A stretch of DNA of 64,000 bases from Asterias rubens (GCF_902459465.1 NC_047071.1:14652385-14716384); one strand, 5' to 3'. Positions 10,801 to 22,690 are shown, counted from the stretch's first letter. Numbers and translations are program-made. The notes: generated from the sequence alone by a model not told the origin.

Positions 10801-13800
10801 TTTCTTTGAGTGGGATTCGAACCCGAAACCTTTGCAATCTGAATATTCATAGTAATATGCCTGTTATCTGTTCTCACAGAACTTGTAAAGTACAGAGTAC
10901 ACAGTGTAACACACATCGGTGTAGGGTAAAACCCAAAATTAGTATGCCACATTAAAGCCATTGGACACTTTCGGTAAACAGTATTATCCAAGGCCCACAC
11001 TTCGTGTATCACAACTTATATATAAAATAACAAACCTGTGAAAATTTAGGCTCAATCGGTCATCGGAGTCGGGAGAAAATAACGTGAAAACCCATACTTG
11101 TTTTTAGCACGTTTCACCGTGTCATGACATGTGTTTAAAATAAATCCGTAATTCTCGATATCGAGAATTGATATTGTTTTAATGTTTTCTCAAAAACTAA
11201 AGCATTTCATGGAATAATACTTCAAGACAAGTCTGTCACCATATTACCTTTTGTAAACCCTGTAAGTTATTTGTAAATCTGTGAACCCTTTTTTTTTCTG
11301 TACCGAAAGTGTCCAATGGCTTTAAATTACCTAGTAGGAAGACATCGGGTAATGTTTGAGGCTGGTTAACTTGAGATGTGGATGGAGTTGCTGAAGGAGT
11401 TGAATGGGACTCGGGCTTTAGTAAAACTTTCAGTTCCTCAGCTCTCGTCAAATATTCCTGGACCTAGAAGTGCAGAAATAAAGGAAGCTCATAGTTCATG
11501 TTACCATGGTATTCATGGGGCACACTCCTTATAGACTAGGCTATAAAAAGCATTTTGTTATAAAATGAATACAGTTGGAAAGATATTGTTTTAAAATATC
11601 AAGACTTCACTGGCTCTTTTCAGAGGCAACACTCCCGCAAAATATATTTAATACATGGTTGGACCTGCAAGTGTTCTATTTATTGATAATTACCGGTACT
11701 TCTTAGTATTGATAAAACAAATAGACAATAAAGGGCAAAAAAGACACCAACCTTGGCTCTCAGAGCATCTTTCCTCTTTTGATCCTTTTCATCTGTAGTT
11801 AAGAGAACAAATTTTGTAAAACTCGTTTAATTTCTTCTTCCTACATTGATCAAATTTATTCAATTCATTTCAAATCCAAAAGCGCAATTGCCAATAACAG
11901 GAGAGAAATTTGAACATCAACGGCACACAAGGAACATCAACGACCAAGGCGCAGACCAAGGCGATAACACCCCACCCAATGCGGGTGTCTGGCTGCCATT
12001 GGGCACTATCACTTTTAAAAATTGGAACACCAATGCAGACCTCAGCCCGTGTGTACCCCAAAAATGACCCAGGACGTATCAATTTATCAGGGTGCGGGCG
12101 CCAGTTGACGTGAAAACATGGCGGCACCCTGAAAGCGCCGGAAACAACGTGGCGGAAGCCTGTGTTAAGATGGTGCCGCCCAGGCGAGTTAAGGATCATT
12201 ATATAACACCCAAGCAGATCATTGCCATTTGATTGGAGGATTGTCCGTCACGTGTTAGCAAATAAAAGTACTTTTGCACGCTACGTCACTCAGCGTGTAT
12301 TTTTCGTTCCATCCGAAAAGTACTATCACACGCTGAGCAAAAAACATCACTGTGTACGCATGTCTTTGGTCACGCAGCAGTGTTACTACAATGCACACAC
12401 TAGCATTCGGCAACTGCGTGTCTCAAAATAGCTGTACAGACACACATTGTCAAACAGGCCGACCCAAAAGAAACGGGTGTAGTTTCACAATTAGAAATTT
12501 TAGACCTACGCTTTGTTTATTTTGAAAGTTGTATCCTCCCATCAAAATGACAAAGATCTACTTGGATGTTATATAAAACAAATAATGAGTGTTTTTCATT
12601 CGTGCAATAGTGCAAAGTAAGTTCATTCGTTGAAAGATGAAACGTTCCATTTAACTCAGCTCCGCCTCGTTGAATAGAACATTCCATCTTTCAACTCATG
12701 AACATATTCGCACCATTGCACTCATAAACATTCATTATTTGTATATTATAATGGGTGCGTTCGATTAGCTTACACGTGATACTCGTGTCTCCCCCGGTGT
12801 CAGCCACTAAAGACCCAGCTCACGAGCTGGTCTCTAGTGGATACCAGGAGTGTAAATCCGCGATACACACGGGGAAGCTAATTGAATGCACCCAGTATAG
12901 ATGAAGTTGATAAACTCACAGTGTATAGCTGGTATGAAGAACTGGACAGACTCACAGTAGAGTTGAACTGCTGATTTGAAATCTCCTGCTGTGTCCTTCT
13001 CAATCGCTTTCATTATAATAGATTTCTGAGAATCAAAAATAAATAGAGCTGATACTTTTAATTTTGAAAAAAGTGCTGGCAACATTTTCTTTTGGGTCTA
13101 ATAGTCTGAACAACTAAAATGGTCTAACAACAAAAATGAGCAGCTTGTGACGTTAATTGGGAACTATCAAGTGCCAAGCACAAGCGCCAATAACAGGATG
13201 TTGGGGGAAAAACCCAAATAGTAAGGGGAAATCCAAGCAATCAGGTACTGAAAAGGTACGGGAATTTTATGGAGGCCACGGAGAACATGACGGCTGTTGC
13301 CCTGGTCTTAGCCCTGGTGCCCCATCAAAAGTTTCCCACAGACTTTAAAGATTTTCCTATGGAGGAGCCCTTTTCAAAATGAAAATGGCCTTGCCCTCTC
13401 AAAGATGAAATTCCAGGCTTGCCTGATAGCCTCATATTTATTGATAAAGATGTATTAATTAAGGCCATCAGGGCCCAATTTCATAGAGCTGCTTAACGAT
13501 ATTAAAGCAAATTTTTGTGCTTACTGTAGCAGAAAAATTTGCGTAAGTGTAAATGTATTTCACAGGTTAGCAAGAAAATTAGGCGGCCATCTTGCACGGT
13601 CACACTATACCCCTCTTGGACAAGCAGTTAGCTTTCTAGGTGTTTACTCGTCAAGAAAGCATTCACCATGGATTATTGTTACGTCACAAGTTTTCATGCA
13701 ATAAGCACCGGAAGGTTTTTAGCAAGACTTTTCGTGTGCCGTTTAGCAGCTCTATGAACGTGGGCCCACGTCACCAGAGTATAAACTTACAGCTTTATTG

Positions 13801-16800
13801 AGTGAATCCGCACTAGGAATATGTTCTAGATCGATGAAGGGATGAGCGAAGAAATCACTGAAGTTGATTCTCTCCTCTGGGTCTCTCTGAAGAAGTCTTA
13901 CAAGGAGGTCTCGACAACTGTCCGATATGTGCACCGAGTCTGGAATCTAATCAAGACGAGAAAATATGTGGTATTAGTTTCTTTATTTACAAAATCTATC
14001 AGAGATTTTTTTTTTATCGTAGTTGGTCTTCCTGTCAAGGGAACTCAGCAAAACTATTTGCAAGCAAACTGAGGCTGGACGAAATAATAGGCTGGTGCCA
14101 TGCTTGCACAATGAATGTTAGCATTCATTACTGTTAAATGGAAACAGGGAACATGACCAAGATGGTGACAGCGTGACAAAGGTTTATAAACACTAAGCTG
14201 GCAACAGCCTATCTCTCTCTTACAAACACTGGTTTGTCGTCTCAGATTATGAATTGCACAAGTCCATAATTTGTGATCAAGTAATTAGATGACAATACGT
14301 ATTCTAGTCATTGTGAAATCAGTGGTTAACTTGGGAGGATATGACAAGTCCTGATGTGATGCCCAAGTCCTGGATCACGATGACAATACATGTGAAAATA
14401 AAAACATTTTGAACTGTCCTTTTGAGAATCTGGAATAATGAGTTGTAATTAAAATATAAGCAGGAACTTGGTTTACTATAACCCTCCTACTCTTTGTAGT
14501 ATTGTCAAGGGATTAGGCAAATCCATTAGCCTTCTTGAGATATAGTGGCCACTATAGGAGTGCAGTGTGTTGTTTGGATGTATACAGACAAATTTACCCA
14601 AAACTCCACAGTGTTGTAGTATTGAATCCACCATATCTCAAAATGGCTTATTGAAATCATTCGACTGTGTTGGATTTGTATGGCTGTAGAACTGTACAAA
14701 CAAACTTTTCCCATGGGTGTATTTGGTTGTAGCCAGAAATACACACCTGAATGGGCCTTGAACTTCTAATCTTCTCCGCTAACTCAGTGAAGGTCCTTGA
14801 AGCAAATGGAGCGCGTCCAAAAAGGCACTCTGTCAACAACAAAACAAAAGTCATACCAGCAAAATATTTTGTCAGTGCAAAAGCGTCAGATCTTTGAAAA
14901 TAACACTTATGTGTGTTAAGGGTATGTCGCTGTTTTGGTGACAACACAATACCTCTTCCACTGTGTGACGTCATGCAGTTAATCGCAGAAGCTGTGTGCA
15001 AATGGGGGTCTTTTCGCAAATCGGAGTGGCAAATGCAATAAATGGGTCTTTAAACGTCAATATTTAGTCATGACTAAAAGGGCAAAATCTTTGTGGAGTT
15101 TTTTATGTAACTTAATGAAGTATTCTTCTACAGTTTTATTTGAAAAAGGAAACCATTACTAAAACTGCTCTAGTCATGACATTTACTGAAGCAGAAATGG
15201 CGTAGTTTGTTCCAATGCAGAAATAACCATGTTTCATTAATTAAGAAACGCTCACCGAACATGATGACTCCTACTGACCACAGGTCAACTTTAGCGTGAT
15301 ATTTACGCTCGCAGATAATCTCTGGAGCCATGTATAGTGGAGAGCCTCGTAACGTGTCAGCAAACACATCCTCTGTCATGTAGGACGCAAAACCAAAATC
15401 TGCAACGGCAAAATCAAGACAATTCATGTAAAATTTGTATGACTAAATTATCGGCTTGTGACATTCATTCTTTGATCCTCATTAAGCCTGAGCGATTAGT
15501 GTGACTTGTGTCATAGTCGCGATCCTAATGATTGCTTAGTCGAGTCGCTTAGTAACTTTTCAGCTACTCGGTTTATCATGCTGCCACGACTGAACATCTT
15601 CATTTGAATGTCAGGAAGAATTTCAATAGATTAAGAAACTGTCTTCCAATTTAGACGTTTTTTTTTTAACATCTGACCTTAAATAGGTGATAACATTGCA
15701 ACTGTTCATTGTTGGGGCATACATGTAGCAACAGTGCACCAGCTATCTTTCCAGAGCATTGCAACCAATGAGAACGACTGCCTGGTAGACCCAGAGCCTT
15801 GGCAATGGCTCTGTTTAATAAAGCCAGTGGACACTATTGGATATTGTCAAAGACCATGCTTCTCACTTGCTGTATATCACATATGCATAAATCAAGAAAC
15901 CTGTGAAAATTTGAGCTTGATTGGTCGTAGGAGTTGCGAGATAACTATGAAAGAACAAAACACCCTTGTCACACGAAGTTGTGTGCTTTCAGATGCTTGA
16001 TTTCGGGACCTCAAATTCTAAACCTGAGGTCTCGAAATCAAATTCGTGAAAAATGACTTCTTTCTCGAAAACTACTCCACTTCAGAGGGAGCCGTTTCTC
16101 ACAATGTTTTATACTACCAACCTCTCCCCATTACTCGTTACCAAGTAAGGTTTCATGCTAATAATTATTTTGACTAATTACCAATAGTGTCCACTGCCTT
16201 TAACTCACCTGCTAATCGGAGTACAGGATCATAAGTGTTTGACAGGAGTAGGTTCTGTGGTTTCAAATCCATATGTGTGATATTCTGGGATTGCAGACAT
16301 AGAAGTGCACTAGCTGTAGACGAAACCATAAAAGGGAAAACTCAATTTCATGAAAGGTTTCACCTAGAGGGTTGCATGCTAAGTGTCTATGGATACCCTG
16401 TTCAGAATATGGACACATTGTGTTGACTATAACCAGAGATGCCAAGTCCAGAGGCCAGCTATGCGTGACAATTTTCACGTGAATTTTTTTTGTCAGTTTT
16501 GGAGGCCTTTCAAAATCGCCGCCCAATTTTTTATTTTTTTTATAAAACAAAACAAAAATCAAAAATTTAATTGTGGACAAAAAAGTGTTCCAAAATGCAT
16601 CAAAAACCTCTTCAGAATAATTGAAACTCACATGAGGTACACAGGAGATGGTTAATGTGGAGGTACGATTGTGTCAGATTATTTCCCCCCAAATTAAAAC
16701 AAATCTACTAAAAATGATGTCCAAAATCCTCCGCTCACTTCTTCTGCCTGTTGTGTCTTCGCTAGTGGAGCGCATTTAACGAATTTGCTAAACGAATCGG

Positions 16801-17735
16801 GAAAAACTTGTGCGCAATAACCGTTTTGCGCTCTGCCGAATCCTAGCTGAACCTGCTGGGAGAGCAATAGCGTGCGCAATCTGCAAATTTGCGCTCTGTT
16901 TGTACGGCAGCTCAAGTCGGTGATTCTGATAAACTGCGTGCAATCTGAAGATTGTGCAAACATTGTGATTGCGTTTTTGTACACACGAGCGCGATTTGGT
17001 AATGCAGTGTCGTTAATTTTAATTTTTTTTCCCGGTCTGGCCCCACTGCGTGAGAAAATGGTTGCTGTGCGTGTGAGCGTGAGACAGAGCCCAAATGCGT
17101 GAGTCTCACGCCTAATGCGTGAGACTTGGTAGGTCTGTAAAACAAATGACCCTACATTTAAAGGGTTTTGATACCTGTTGTAGATCAAGTTTTTTGGCCA
17201 TGACACGAATCCCTACTCGCTGTGAATGAAAATGTGTGTAATATAATTTACCTGTAGAAGTTTCAGCTTTATTAGTCTTCAAGTTTTTGAGAAAAAAAAA
17301 GTGAAAATCACAGAGCAATGTCTTCAGGAGAGTCGCATAAATCCGTTGTATACTAATAAGACAAAAATTATTTCTTTGTGAAATTGTTTTACTCATTTCT
17401 CAAAAACTATAACGCCTCAGTAAGTCATATGTTAAGAGAAGGTTTCTACTATCATTATCTTCATATCGTGTACAATTAATGAAAATCTGTGGACCTTTGT
17501 GTTTTGAGTCGTACAAGAAGTACCCAAACCCTTTAAACTGAAAACACTCAGGTAGCTCAGCGGCTGAACATACCAAGCTGTCGGAGGAACACTCTAACGG
17601 TCCGCTCTGGTAAGGCTTGTTTGGTTCGGATGAAACTAGACAAGTCACCACCACTGCAGTACTCCATGATCAGGTATATGTAGGTGTCGTCCCACTAAAG
17701 GATAAACCAGGATAGGTACCATTATAGTGTAAGTT

Positions 17736-17766
<31 letters not shown>

Positions 17767-20699
17767 CGATCAATCAATCCAATAAGCCTACAACGCAGGG
17801 CCCAACTTCATGAGGTTGCTCTGCTTACTTAGGAATTCTGTGCCTACGACTAATTGAACTATGTACTTTAAAAAAGCGGAATTTAGAACCTGTCAACATT
17901 TGCACAGGGGCTTTACCAACTGAGCTATCATGCCCTATGCTGGCAGTCTTCCGTATTTTGTCAATATATTTGTTTGTGAGTGCCAGCCAGAAGTCATACA
18001 TTGTAAGGATCACACCCAGTTTAAAGGAACACGTTGCCTTGGATCGGTCGAGTTGGTCTTTGAAAAGCGTTTGTAACCATTTTTTATAAAATGCATATGG
18101 GTAGAACGATGTTGTAAAAGTAGAATACAATGATCCACACAAACATGCCTCGAAATTGCACGGTTTTCCTTTTACCTCGTCGACTAACACGGTCGGCCAT
18201 TTATATGTTTGACTCCCATAAATGGCTGACCGTGTTAGTTCGCACAGTAACAGGAAAACCACGAAATTTCGAGGCAAACTTGTGTGGATCATTGTATTCT
18301 ACTTTTAAAACTGCTTTCCAACCATATGCAATTTATAAAAACCGGTTACAAACGCTTTTTATAGACCAACTCGTCCGATCCAAGCCAACGTGTTCCTTTA
18401 AGATACAACCATGTGCCCCCCCCCCCAAACAACAAAATTGGAGGAAAAAAAACAGGGAGACTGCCAACATAACACGGCTCAGTTGGTAAGAGCACTGGCA
18501 TCTAAACCTGGAGGTTGCAGGTTAAAATTCCGCTCTAGTCAATTTTTCTTTGTTCACCAGACTTTGGTCAGGGTTTTGGATAATCGGTAGGACAATGCAG
18601 GCCTTGAATTTAATCTTCAACAGGGCAAGGCCATTTTCATTTTGCAAAGGGCACTTCCACTGGACAATCTTAAAGGCAAAGGGAAACCGCCCTCTGTTGA
18701 CAAAACACTATATATGTCATGTTTCGCTGGGCACCGAGTTGCGTAGTAATCGTAAGATTGCGTACACTTTCTAGCTGGCTGCCAAAACACAAAGGTTTTG
18801 CCCAGCGGTATGCGCGCTAATCATGTTATGGTTTTCGTGTGACGTCAGAGGTCACATCGTCTATACACCTCTCTTAAAGGCAGTGGACACTACTGGTAAT
18901 TACTCAAAATATTTATTCGCACAAAACCTTACTTGGTAACGAGTAATGGGGAGAGGTTAATAGTATAAACATTGTGAGAAATGGTTCCCTCTGAAGTGAC
19001 GTAGTTTTCGAGAAAGTAGTAATTTTCCACGAATTTGATTTAGAGACCTCAGAATTAAAATTTGAGGTCTCGAAATCAAGCATCTGAAAGCACACTCTTC
19101 GTGTGACAATGGTGCTTGTTCTTTCATAGTTATCTCTCAACTTTGACGACCAATTGAGCTGAGATTTTCACAGCTTTGTTATTTTATGCATATAATGTTG
19201 AGATACACTAAGTGAGAAGACTGGTCTTTGACAATTACCAATAGTGTCCAGTGTCTTTAAGCTCCGGCTCCAGGCTCTGTGTGCTGATGTTCGTGCAATA
19301 TGCACTGCTCCAAAAGGCAGGTTAAAGGCCGAGCTACATATGCAGCAGGCAAAGCCAAAGCCAGAGCAGGAGCGCAAGCCGAGGTTTGAGAAAGGCCCCA
19401 TGTTGCAGTGGCTGCATCAATGGCCTCGCATTGGGTTAGAATGTTGACGTCATGCATCAATATTAAAAAAGGCATATATACTCGACACCAAAAGTCCATA
19501 TTTAAGGAGGGTTGTTAAAGACACTTGACACTATTGGTAATATTGTCAAGACCAATCTTCTAACATTGTGTGTCTCAACGTATGCATTAAATAACAAACC
19601 TGTGAAAAGTTGAACTCAATTTGGTCGTCGAAGTTGCTAGTTTACTATGAAAGAAAAAACACCCCAATTGTCCCACAAAGTTGTGTGCATTCAGATGCTT
19701 GATTTCGAGACTCAAAATTACTTCTTTCTCGAAAACTACGTCACTTCAGAGGGAACCGTTTCTCACCATGTTTTTTACTGTTAACCTCTCCCCATTACTC
19801 GTTACCAAGTAAGGTTTTGTGCGAATAAATATTTTGAGTAATTACCAATAGTGTCCACCGCCTTTAAATGGCTACCTGAAAATCTTTGAGTTCCACAATG
19901 TGCTCATGATGGATTCGTTTCATGATCTCTATCTCGGTGAGAAGGTTCTCAACTGACTTCTTGCTGAGACTGCTCTTCAGTACACACTTCACAGCAACCA
20001 CCTCACGCTGCTGACCCTGAAGAGGATAGACATAATAGATAGAGAGTAGTTTATTATGTTCTGGTAACTAAACCAAAGATGCCGCAACTGCGTGACAAGT
20101 GTAATAATCACAGTAGTTCACTAGTAGGTAGCCTAGATAGAAGGAAATTGGTTTGCAAAGGTGCTTGATATGAACGAGAAACACCGGGGTAAACCCACCA
20201 CTAGAACTATGAGGTTCGCTCCGCTATCGTTCACTTTTTCACTCATTTGTACAAAAAGGAATAGGCCCTATCTCATGAGGTAAATTAGATACAATATATT
20301 ATTGGATAACATTCCGTATGTCGCCACCACTTTCTCACTAATTTTTACAAAAAAGGATATCTCATTGAGGTAAATTAGATACTATATTATTTCATATCGA
20401 ATGAAAAAGTGGTGGCGCCATACGGAAACTTTTCCAAATTATAGTTTCTAATCTAAGATTAAGCATAGCCCCATTATGATTATTTGGGTAAATCCACTTC
20501 GTAAAAAAAAGAGTAAGAATACAATTCTAATTCTAACTTCAGTTCAGTTAGTTCATGGAGGAATTTATTCCTCCATGGTTAGTTGTGCTGTGCTCACTTT
20601 TCTGTACGCTTTGTACACCGTTGCATACGATCCGCAGCCGAGTTTTTCTGTAAAAACAAAACCTTGGAGTTTCGGTTGATTTCTGTTCATCGAAGCCAT
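7874..20699 (-). CDS. ULK3: Serine/threonine-protein kinase ULK3 (last exon missing)
   Basis: Thirteen coding exons on the minus strand: 20598-20699, 19876-20016, 17574-17694, 16209-16313, 15256-15399, 14747-14829, 13791-13946, 12920-13025, 11752-11792, 11331-11463, 10171-10238, 9021-9185, 7874-7940. All joins are GT-AG and every phase agrees, giving 477 codons; human ULK3 is 472 aa. The start ATG at 20699 opens [15 protein letters not shown]. The glycine loop is GCGSYATV, the ATP lysine is in VAVK (about residue 44), the catalytic loop is HMDLKPQN (Asp about 137, ULK3-type rather than HRD), then DFG (157-159) and APE (181-183). After the kinase come two MIT-like helical regions (about 285-350 and 375-455, ending [11 protein letters not shown]). 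In the family, ULK3 phosphorylates GLI factors and ESCRT-III proteins and promotes autophagy. Exon 7874-7940 ends in phase 1 before a GTAAG donor, so a short final exon must lie further left; I could not place it. Confidence 0.93.
8128..8445 (-). mobile_element. tRNA-derived SINE, family A, near full length
   Basis: Read on the minus strand, it starts with a tRNA-like head (ggccgagcgaataagagcac; B-box-like ggttcgaatcctgg) and continues with cttcactataattgcttct, cccaggggtaaatggg, agggagctgagatgg and a 3' tail that mentions gcgccatgagc. Other copies: 10425-10680, 31280-31445, 43990-44300, 52945-53160 and a 3' part at 63010-63240. It lies in the ULK3 intron between the last two exons found. Confidence 0.75.
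8660..8885. mobile_element. Inverted-repeat element copy (ggctccgcccac type)
   Basis: Contains agaccgatccattaggctcc, gacacacgtgtgagcaag and tgcgttgtgattggtcaa, matching the element at 4795-5045. It is intronic in ULK3. Confidence 0.55.
9396..9892. mobile_element. MITE family C with internal duplication
   Basis: The ends are ggaacaagttgccttggatc and the complementary caaggcaacgtaatccttt next to TTAA. It is longer than the other copies because a segment containing ggttagaaagatgttgtaa and cctcgaaattgcatgc is present twice in direct order (about 9470-9560 and 9575-9670). It lies in a ULK3 intron. Confidence 0.75.
10425..10680 (-). mobile_element. tRNA-derived SINE, family A
   Basis: The minus strand shows the B-box-like ggttcaaatcccagtcatg and the body motifs of the 8128-8445 copy (agggagtatacagcctgtgc is its plus-strand counterpart, without the gap). 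It lies in the ULK3 intron between exons 11331-11463 and 10171-10238 and is directly followed by a second SINE type. Confidence 0.65.
10715..10950 (-). mobile_element. tRNA-derived SINE, family B
   Basis: Minus-strand motifs include gggttcgaatcccactcaaa, cctgtgatatttttcacaga and cagtgaaacacacatctgtg. The same head-body order is seen on the plus strand at 22915-23130 and 63278-63480. Confidence 0.6.
10952..11325. mobile_element. TTAA-flanked MITE, family B, abutting a splice donor
   Basis: The terminal inverted repeat is TTAAAGCCATTGGACACTTT, with TTAA at both edges. Its right edge is only about 5 bp inside the intron from the ULK3 5' splice site at 11330 (donor reads GTAAT then TTAAAG). Other copies: 32862-33230 and 54033-54384. 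Confidence 0.82.
12585..12745. repeat. Fold-back element with GAGTG...CACTC arms
   Basis: The left arm (aaataatgagtgtttttcat, gtgcaatagtgcaaa, gttgaaagatgaaacgttcc) is complementary to the right arm (ggaacattcc is diverged, but atctttcaactcatgaac, accattgcactcataaac and attcattatttg match). It lies in the ULK3 intron 3' of exon 12920-13025. No coding. Confidence 0.65.
12752..12896. mobile_element. Fold-back MITE with GGGTGCGTTCGATTAGCTT arms
   Basis: The left end gggtgcgttcgattagctt pairs with the right end aagctaattgaatgcaccc. An inner palindrome is built on gacccagctcacgagctggtc. The element is about 145 bp and ends about 24 bp inside the intron from the ULK3 donor at 12919. Confidence 0.75.
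13470..13765. mobile_element. Fold-back element, cataGAGCTGCT ends
   Basis: The left end gggcccaatttcatagagct is complementary to the right end agctctatgaacgtgggccc, and inner arms match (ttttgtgctta and its complement, diverged). The same element type appears at 57020-57215, 59190-59432 and, partly, around 3469-5250. It lies just 3' of ULK3 exon 13791-13946. Confidence 0.65.
14515..14750. repeat. Repeat with gatatggtgg arms
   Basis: gagatatagtggccactata on the left and ccaccatatctcaaaatggc on the right form an imperfect inverted repeat. A copy with stronger arms (gctatggtggacacaatagg and gtccaccatatctcaaaatg) lies at about 25010-25125. It overlaps the donor edge of ULK3 exon 14747-14829. 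Confidence 0.5.
15815..16203. mobile_element. MITE family A abutting a ULK3 donor
   Basis: Ends read taaagccagtggacactatt and agtgtccactgcctttaa. The right edge lies immediately after the first five intron bases of the ULK3 exon 16209-16313 donor (GTGAG followed by TTAAAGGCAG). The internal gaggtctcgaaatcaaattc palindrome is intact. The copy is complete. Confidence 0.8.
17158..17535. mobile_element. TTAA-flanked MITE, family D
   Basis: Left end TTAAAGGGTTTTGATACC, right end gtacccaaaccctttaa. A relative with better-kept arms lies at 37862-38235 (aaaggatttgggtacttttt). The right edge is about 38 bp from the ULK3 donor of exon 17574-17694. Confidence 0.7.
17737..17783. repeat. (AATC)n microsatellite
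   Basis: A run of aatc tetranucleotides with single-base interruptions, in the ULK3 intron upstream of exon 17574-17694. Confidence 0.9.
18021..18401. mobile_element. TTAA-flanked MITE, family C, complete
   Basis: TTAAAGGAACACGTTGCCTT at the left and aacgtgttcctttaa at the right. The central palindrome around atatgtttgactcccataaa separates the two arms. Intronic in ULK3. Confidence 0.82.
18470..18545 (+). mobile_element. tRNA-derived SINE head, family D
   Basis: ggctcagttggtaagagcac matches a tRNA A box and ggttgcaggttaaaattccg a decayed B box. A reverse copy at 51690-51830 has agctcagttggtagagcgcc and ggttcaattcttgctc on the minus strand; partial copies at 17890-18000 and 28240-28310. The decayed B box and shared SINE body argue against a functional tRNA gene. 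Confidence 0.55.
18874..19260. mobile_element. TTAA-flanked MITE, family A, complete
   Basis: TTAAAGGCAGTGGACACTAC at the left, caatagtgtccagtgtcttt then TTAA at the right. It lies in the same large ULK3 intron as the copies at 19515-19867 and 18021-18401. Confidence 0.82.
19515..19867. mobile_element. MITE family A abutting a ULK3 donor
   Basis: Left end TTAAAGACACTTGACACTAT, right end agtgtccaccgcctttaa. The right edge is about 8 bp inside the intron from the ULK3 donor at 19875. Part of the central gaggtctcgaaatc palindrome is deleted. Confidence 0.8.
20285..20445. mobile_element. Fold-back MITE with CCGTATGGCGCCACCAC arms
   Basis: Right arm aaaagtggtggcgccatacg pairs with the left ccgtatgtcgccaccacttt. 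The core tatctcattgaggtaaatta is shared with 40313-40442. A looser relative is at 33600-33740. Located in the first ULK3 intron. Confidence 0.78.
20553..20580. repeat. Perfect short palindrome, ATGGAGGAA...TTCCTCCAT
   Basis: catggaggaatt and its complement form a near-perfect 26-28 bp palindrome 20 bp beyond the first ULK3 donor. A similar palindrome is at 48117-48148 (accatggaggctaattt / tattcctccatggt). Confidence 0.7.
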
Positions 20700-21249
20700 C
20701 GTGGAATTAGCAGTCAAGTCGCTGTCAAATCATCCCAAGTACCCGCCCCAGCTCAAAAACCTACGCTACAGCCAGGAATTACACAGAACTCCTCCTAAAT
20801 TGTGATGACACATGGATTTTAAGTATGAAATGTAAACAAGACTAGAATCAATGGGCTACGAGTAGGGTGGGCGTGACGGAGCGCCGTTTCTAGACTTGGT
20901 TACAAGTCTGTTATCGTGCTTTTTGCCAGAGGCCGTGTCCGATTGCGCGGCTAGAGCTAGCTACGGCTACGGCTAGATTTCAGCGTCATCATGCGGTGAA
21001 GTTTGACGAAATTGAATGAACTTATAAGGGACCAGTTGAATTTGAATGATCTCATTTTATAGAGTAATATAACTCAAGTGCTGATGAGAGTGAATGAATG
21101 AACCCCTTGCAACTCTGGAATGTTTGTGTATAGCTCAGCATTTTGTCTTCACAAAACGAAATTGAATGAGCCGGGTATTAACTTAAATGTTGAAATTGGC
21201 CGGGAAAACCGTACAATAATATTTGTTTGGGGGCCATGGATCCGCAAAC

Positions 21250-21410
21250 TTTTCCAATGGGAGACTTTCTGGGACGATAGAGGGCAGCAGACTTACCGGG
21301 TAAATCCATTGTTCTCAGAATTATGCGCATGTTCAGAACTACGTAAACAATGGAAATTTACCCGGTATGTCTGCTGCCGCCTAGCGTTGGAAAGTCTCCT
21401 ATTGACCAAC
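21250..21410. mobile_element. Fold-back element with 60-bp arms
   Basis: The left arm contains caatgggagactttctggga, gggcagcagacttaccgggt and aaatccattgtt. The right arm carries the complement (aacaatggaaatttacccgg, tatgtctgctgccgcctagc, gttggaaagtctcctattg). It is a long, nearly perfect hairpin with no coding capacity, upstream of ULK3. Confidence 0.8.
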
Positions 21411-22361
21411 CACCCAAAGAATGTACGGTATAGGGTCACACCTTTTCACACCTTTACATAATATGACGAGGGACAGTTCGGGTGAGCGGTGAACGACAAC
21501 ATCCTGACGTACCCGAGCCGTATAGTTGGAAACCAGAAACTGTGACGTAGCTCTCGAATTGACCATAGTTGTAGTAGCCCTTTGTTATTTCTTTGGAGCA
21601 TCACCAAGTGTGTGATATTCCATTGATCAACCATGACCGTATAGGGCCTAGTACACTAATACAATAGGCTGGCTGAACCTTTTATCTTTCTCTCAGTTTA
21701 CATCTATAGCAGCCAAAAGCAGCACAGTAAAGATTTGATGAGTATTCCAGTACGTAAATTTAGCTTTAGATTTGTCACTGTGGTGTTTCCATTTGGCAGT
21801 AGCATACAGCTAATAGGTACACGAGTGGCCTAGTTCTATAAGAACACGCACCCAAAAATAGTCGACCATGCTCCAGCATGTCAGTGCATGGTTCGATTTA
21901 GTCAATCTCCCTTGGGTTAGTCTAGTCGGTACGTCTTTAGTCAAGTCTAGTCGCACCCGAACTTGCTCAACTACTCAAGGACTACACCACGTCCATACAT
22001 TCGCGCTGCATCCCGAAGTTAACAGAGAGCAAGAAGTGATAGACATTTGTTCATAGGAGTCAAGATGGGAACATCAAGGAACCCTTGGCGTTGGATTAAG
22101 ATTTGGTGTTTGTTTCGTCGGTCTTGGCTTGTACAAGTGTATGAGTTTATTTGTACCCGTATATTTTGTGGATGATTTTGATATCGGTGTTTCGACAGCG
22201 GGTCTTCCGACCGGTGCTCCTTTCAACGTTAGTGTAATAGAAGGTTAGAGTATGTGTTTTCCTTCGATTTGAAATATTCCAGAAATGATGCAGAAATCCC
22301 GAATTAGTACGAGGTGCGAAGAAGATTCGGGTGTCCGAGGTACGAAGTGACCTGACACCGT

Positions 22362-22690
22362 TTAAAGGCACTGGAACCTTTTGTGACTGTCAAAGATCAG
22401 TAGTCTCACTTGGTGTATCCCAACAACATCAAGTAAGAAATCTTTGCAAGTTTGGGCTCAATTGGTCATCGAATTTACAAGGGAATAATGAATGAAAACA
22501 CACCATTGTTGCACAAATTTGTGTGCTTTCATATTCTGCCTATAAATCTAGAGGCTTCAGGCCGGAGGTCCTGTATTAATTTGATTGAGAAATTACCCCG
22601 TTCTCAAAAACTACAATTCTCCAGAGGGAGCCATTTCTCACAACGTTTTAGACTAACAACCCTCCATTGCTCGTTACCAAGTATAGAAAT
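22362..22690. mobile_element. MITE family A relative, right end lost
   Basis: Starts tttaaaggcactggaacctt and keeps the body order of family A (gtctcacttggtgtatccc, agagggagccatttctcaca, ttgctcgttaccaagta), then runs into unrelated sequence without the right inverted repeat. A diverged, truncated copy. Confidence 0.6.
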
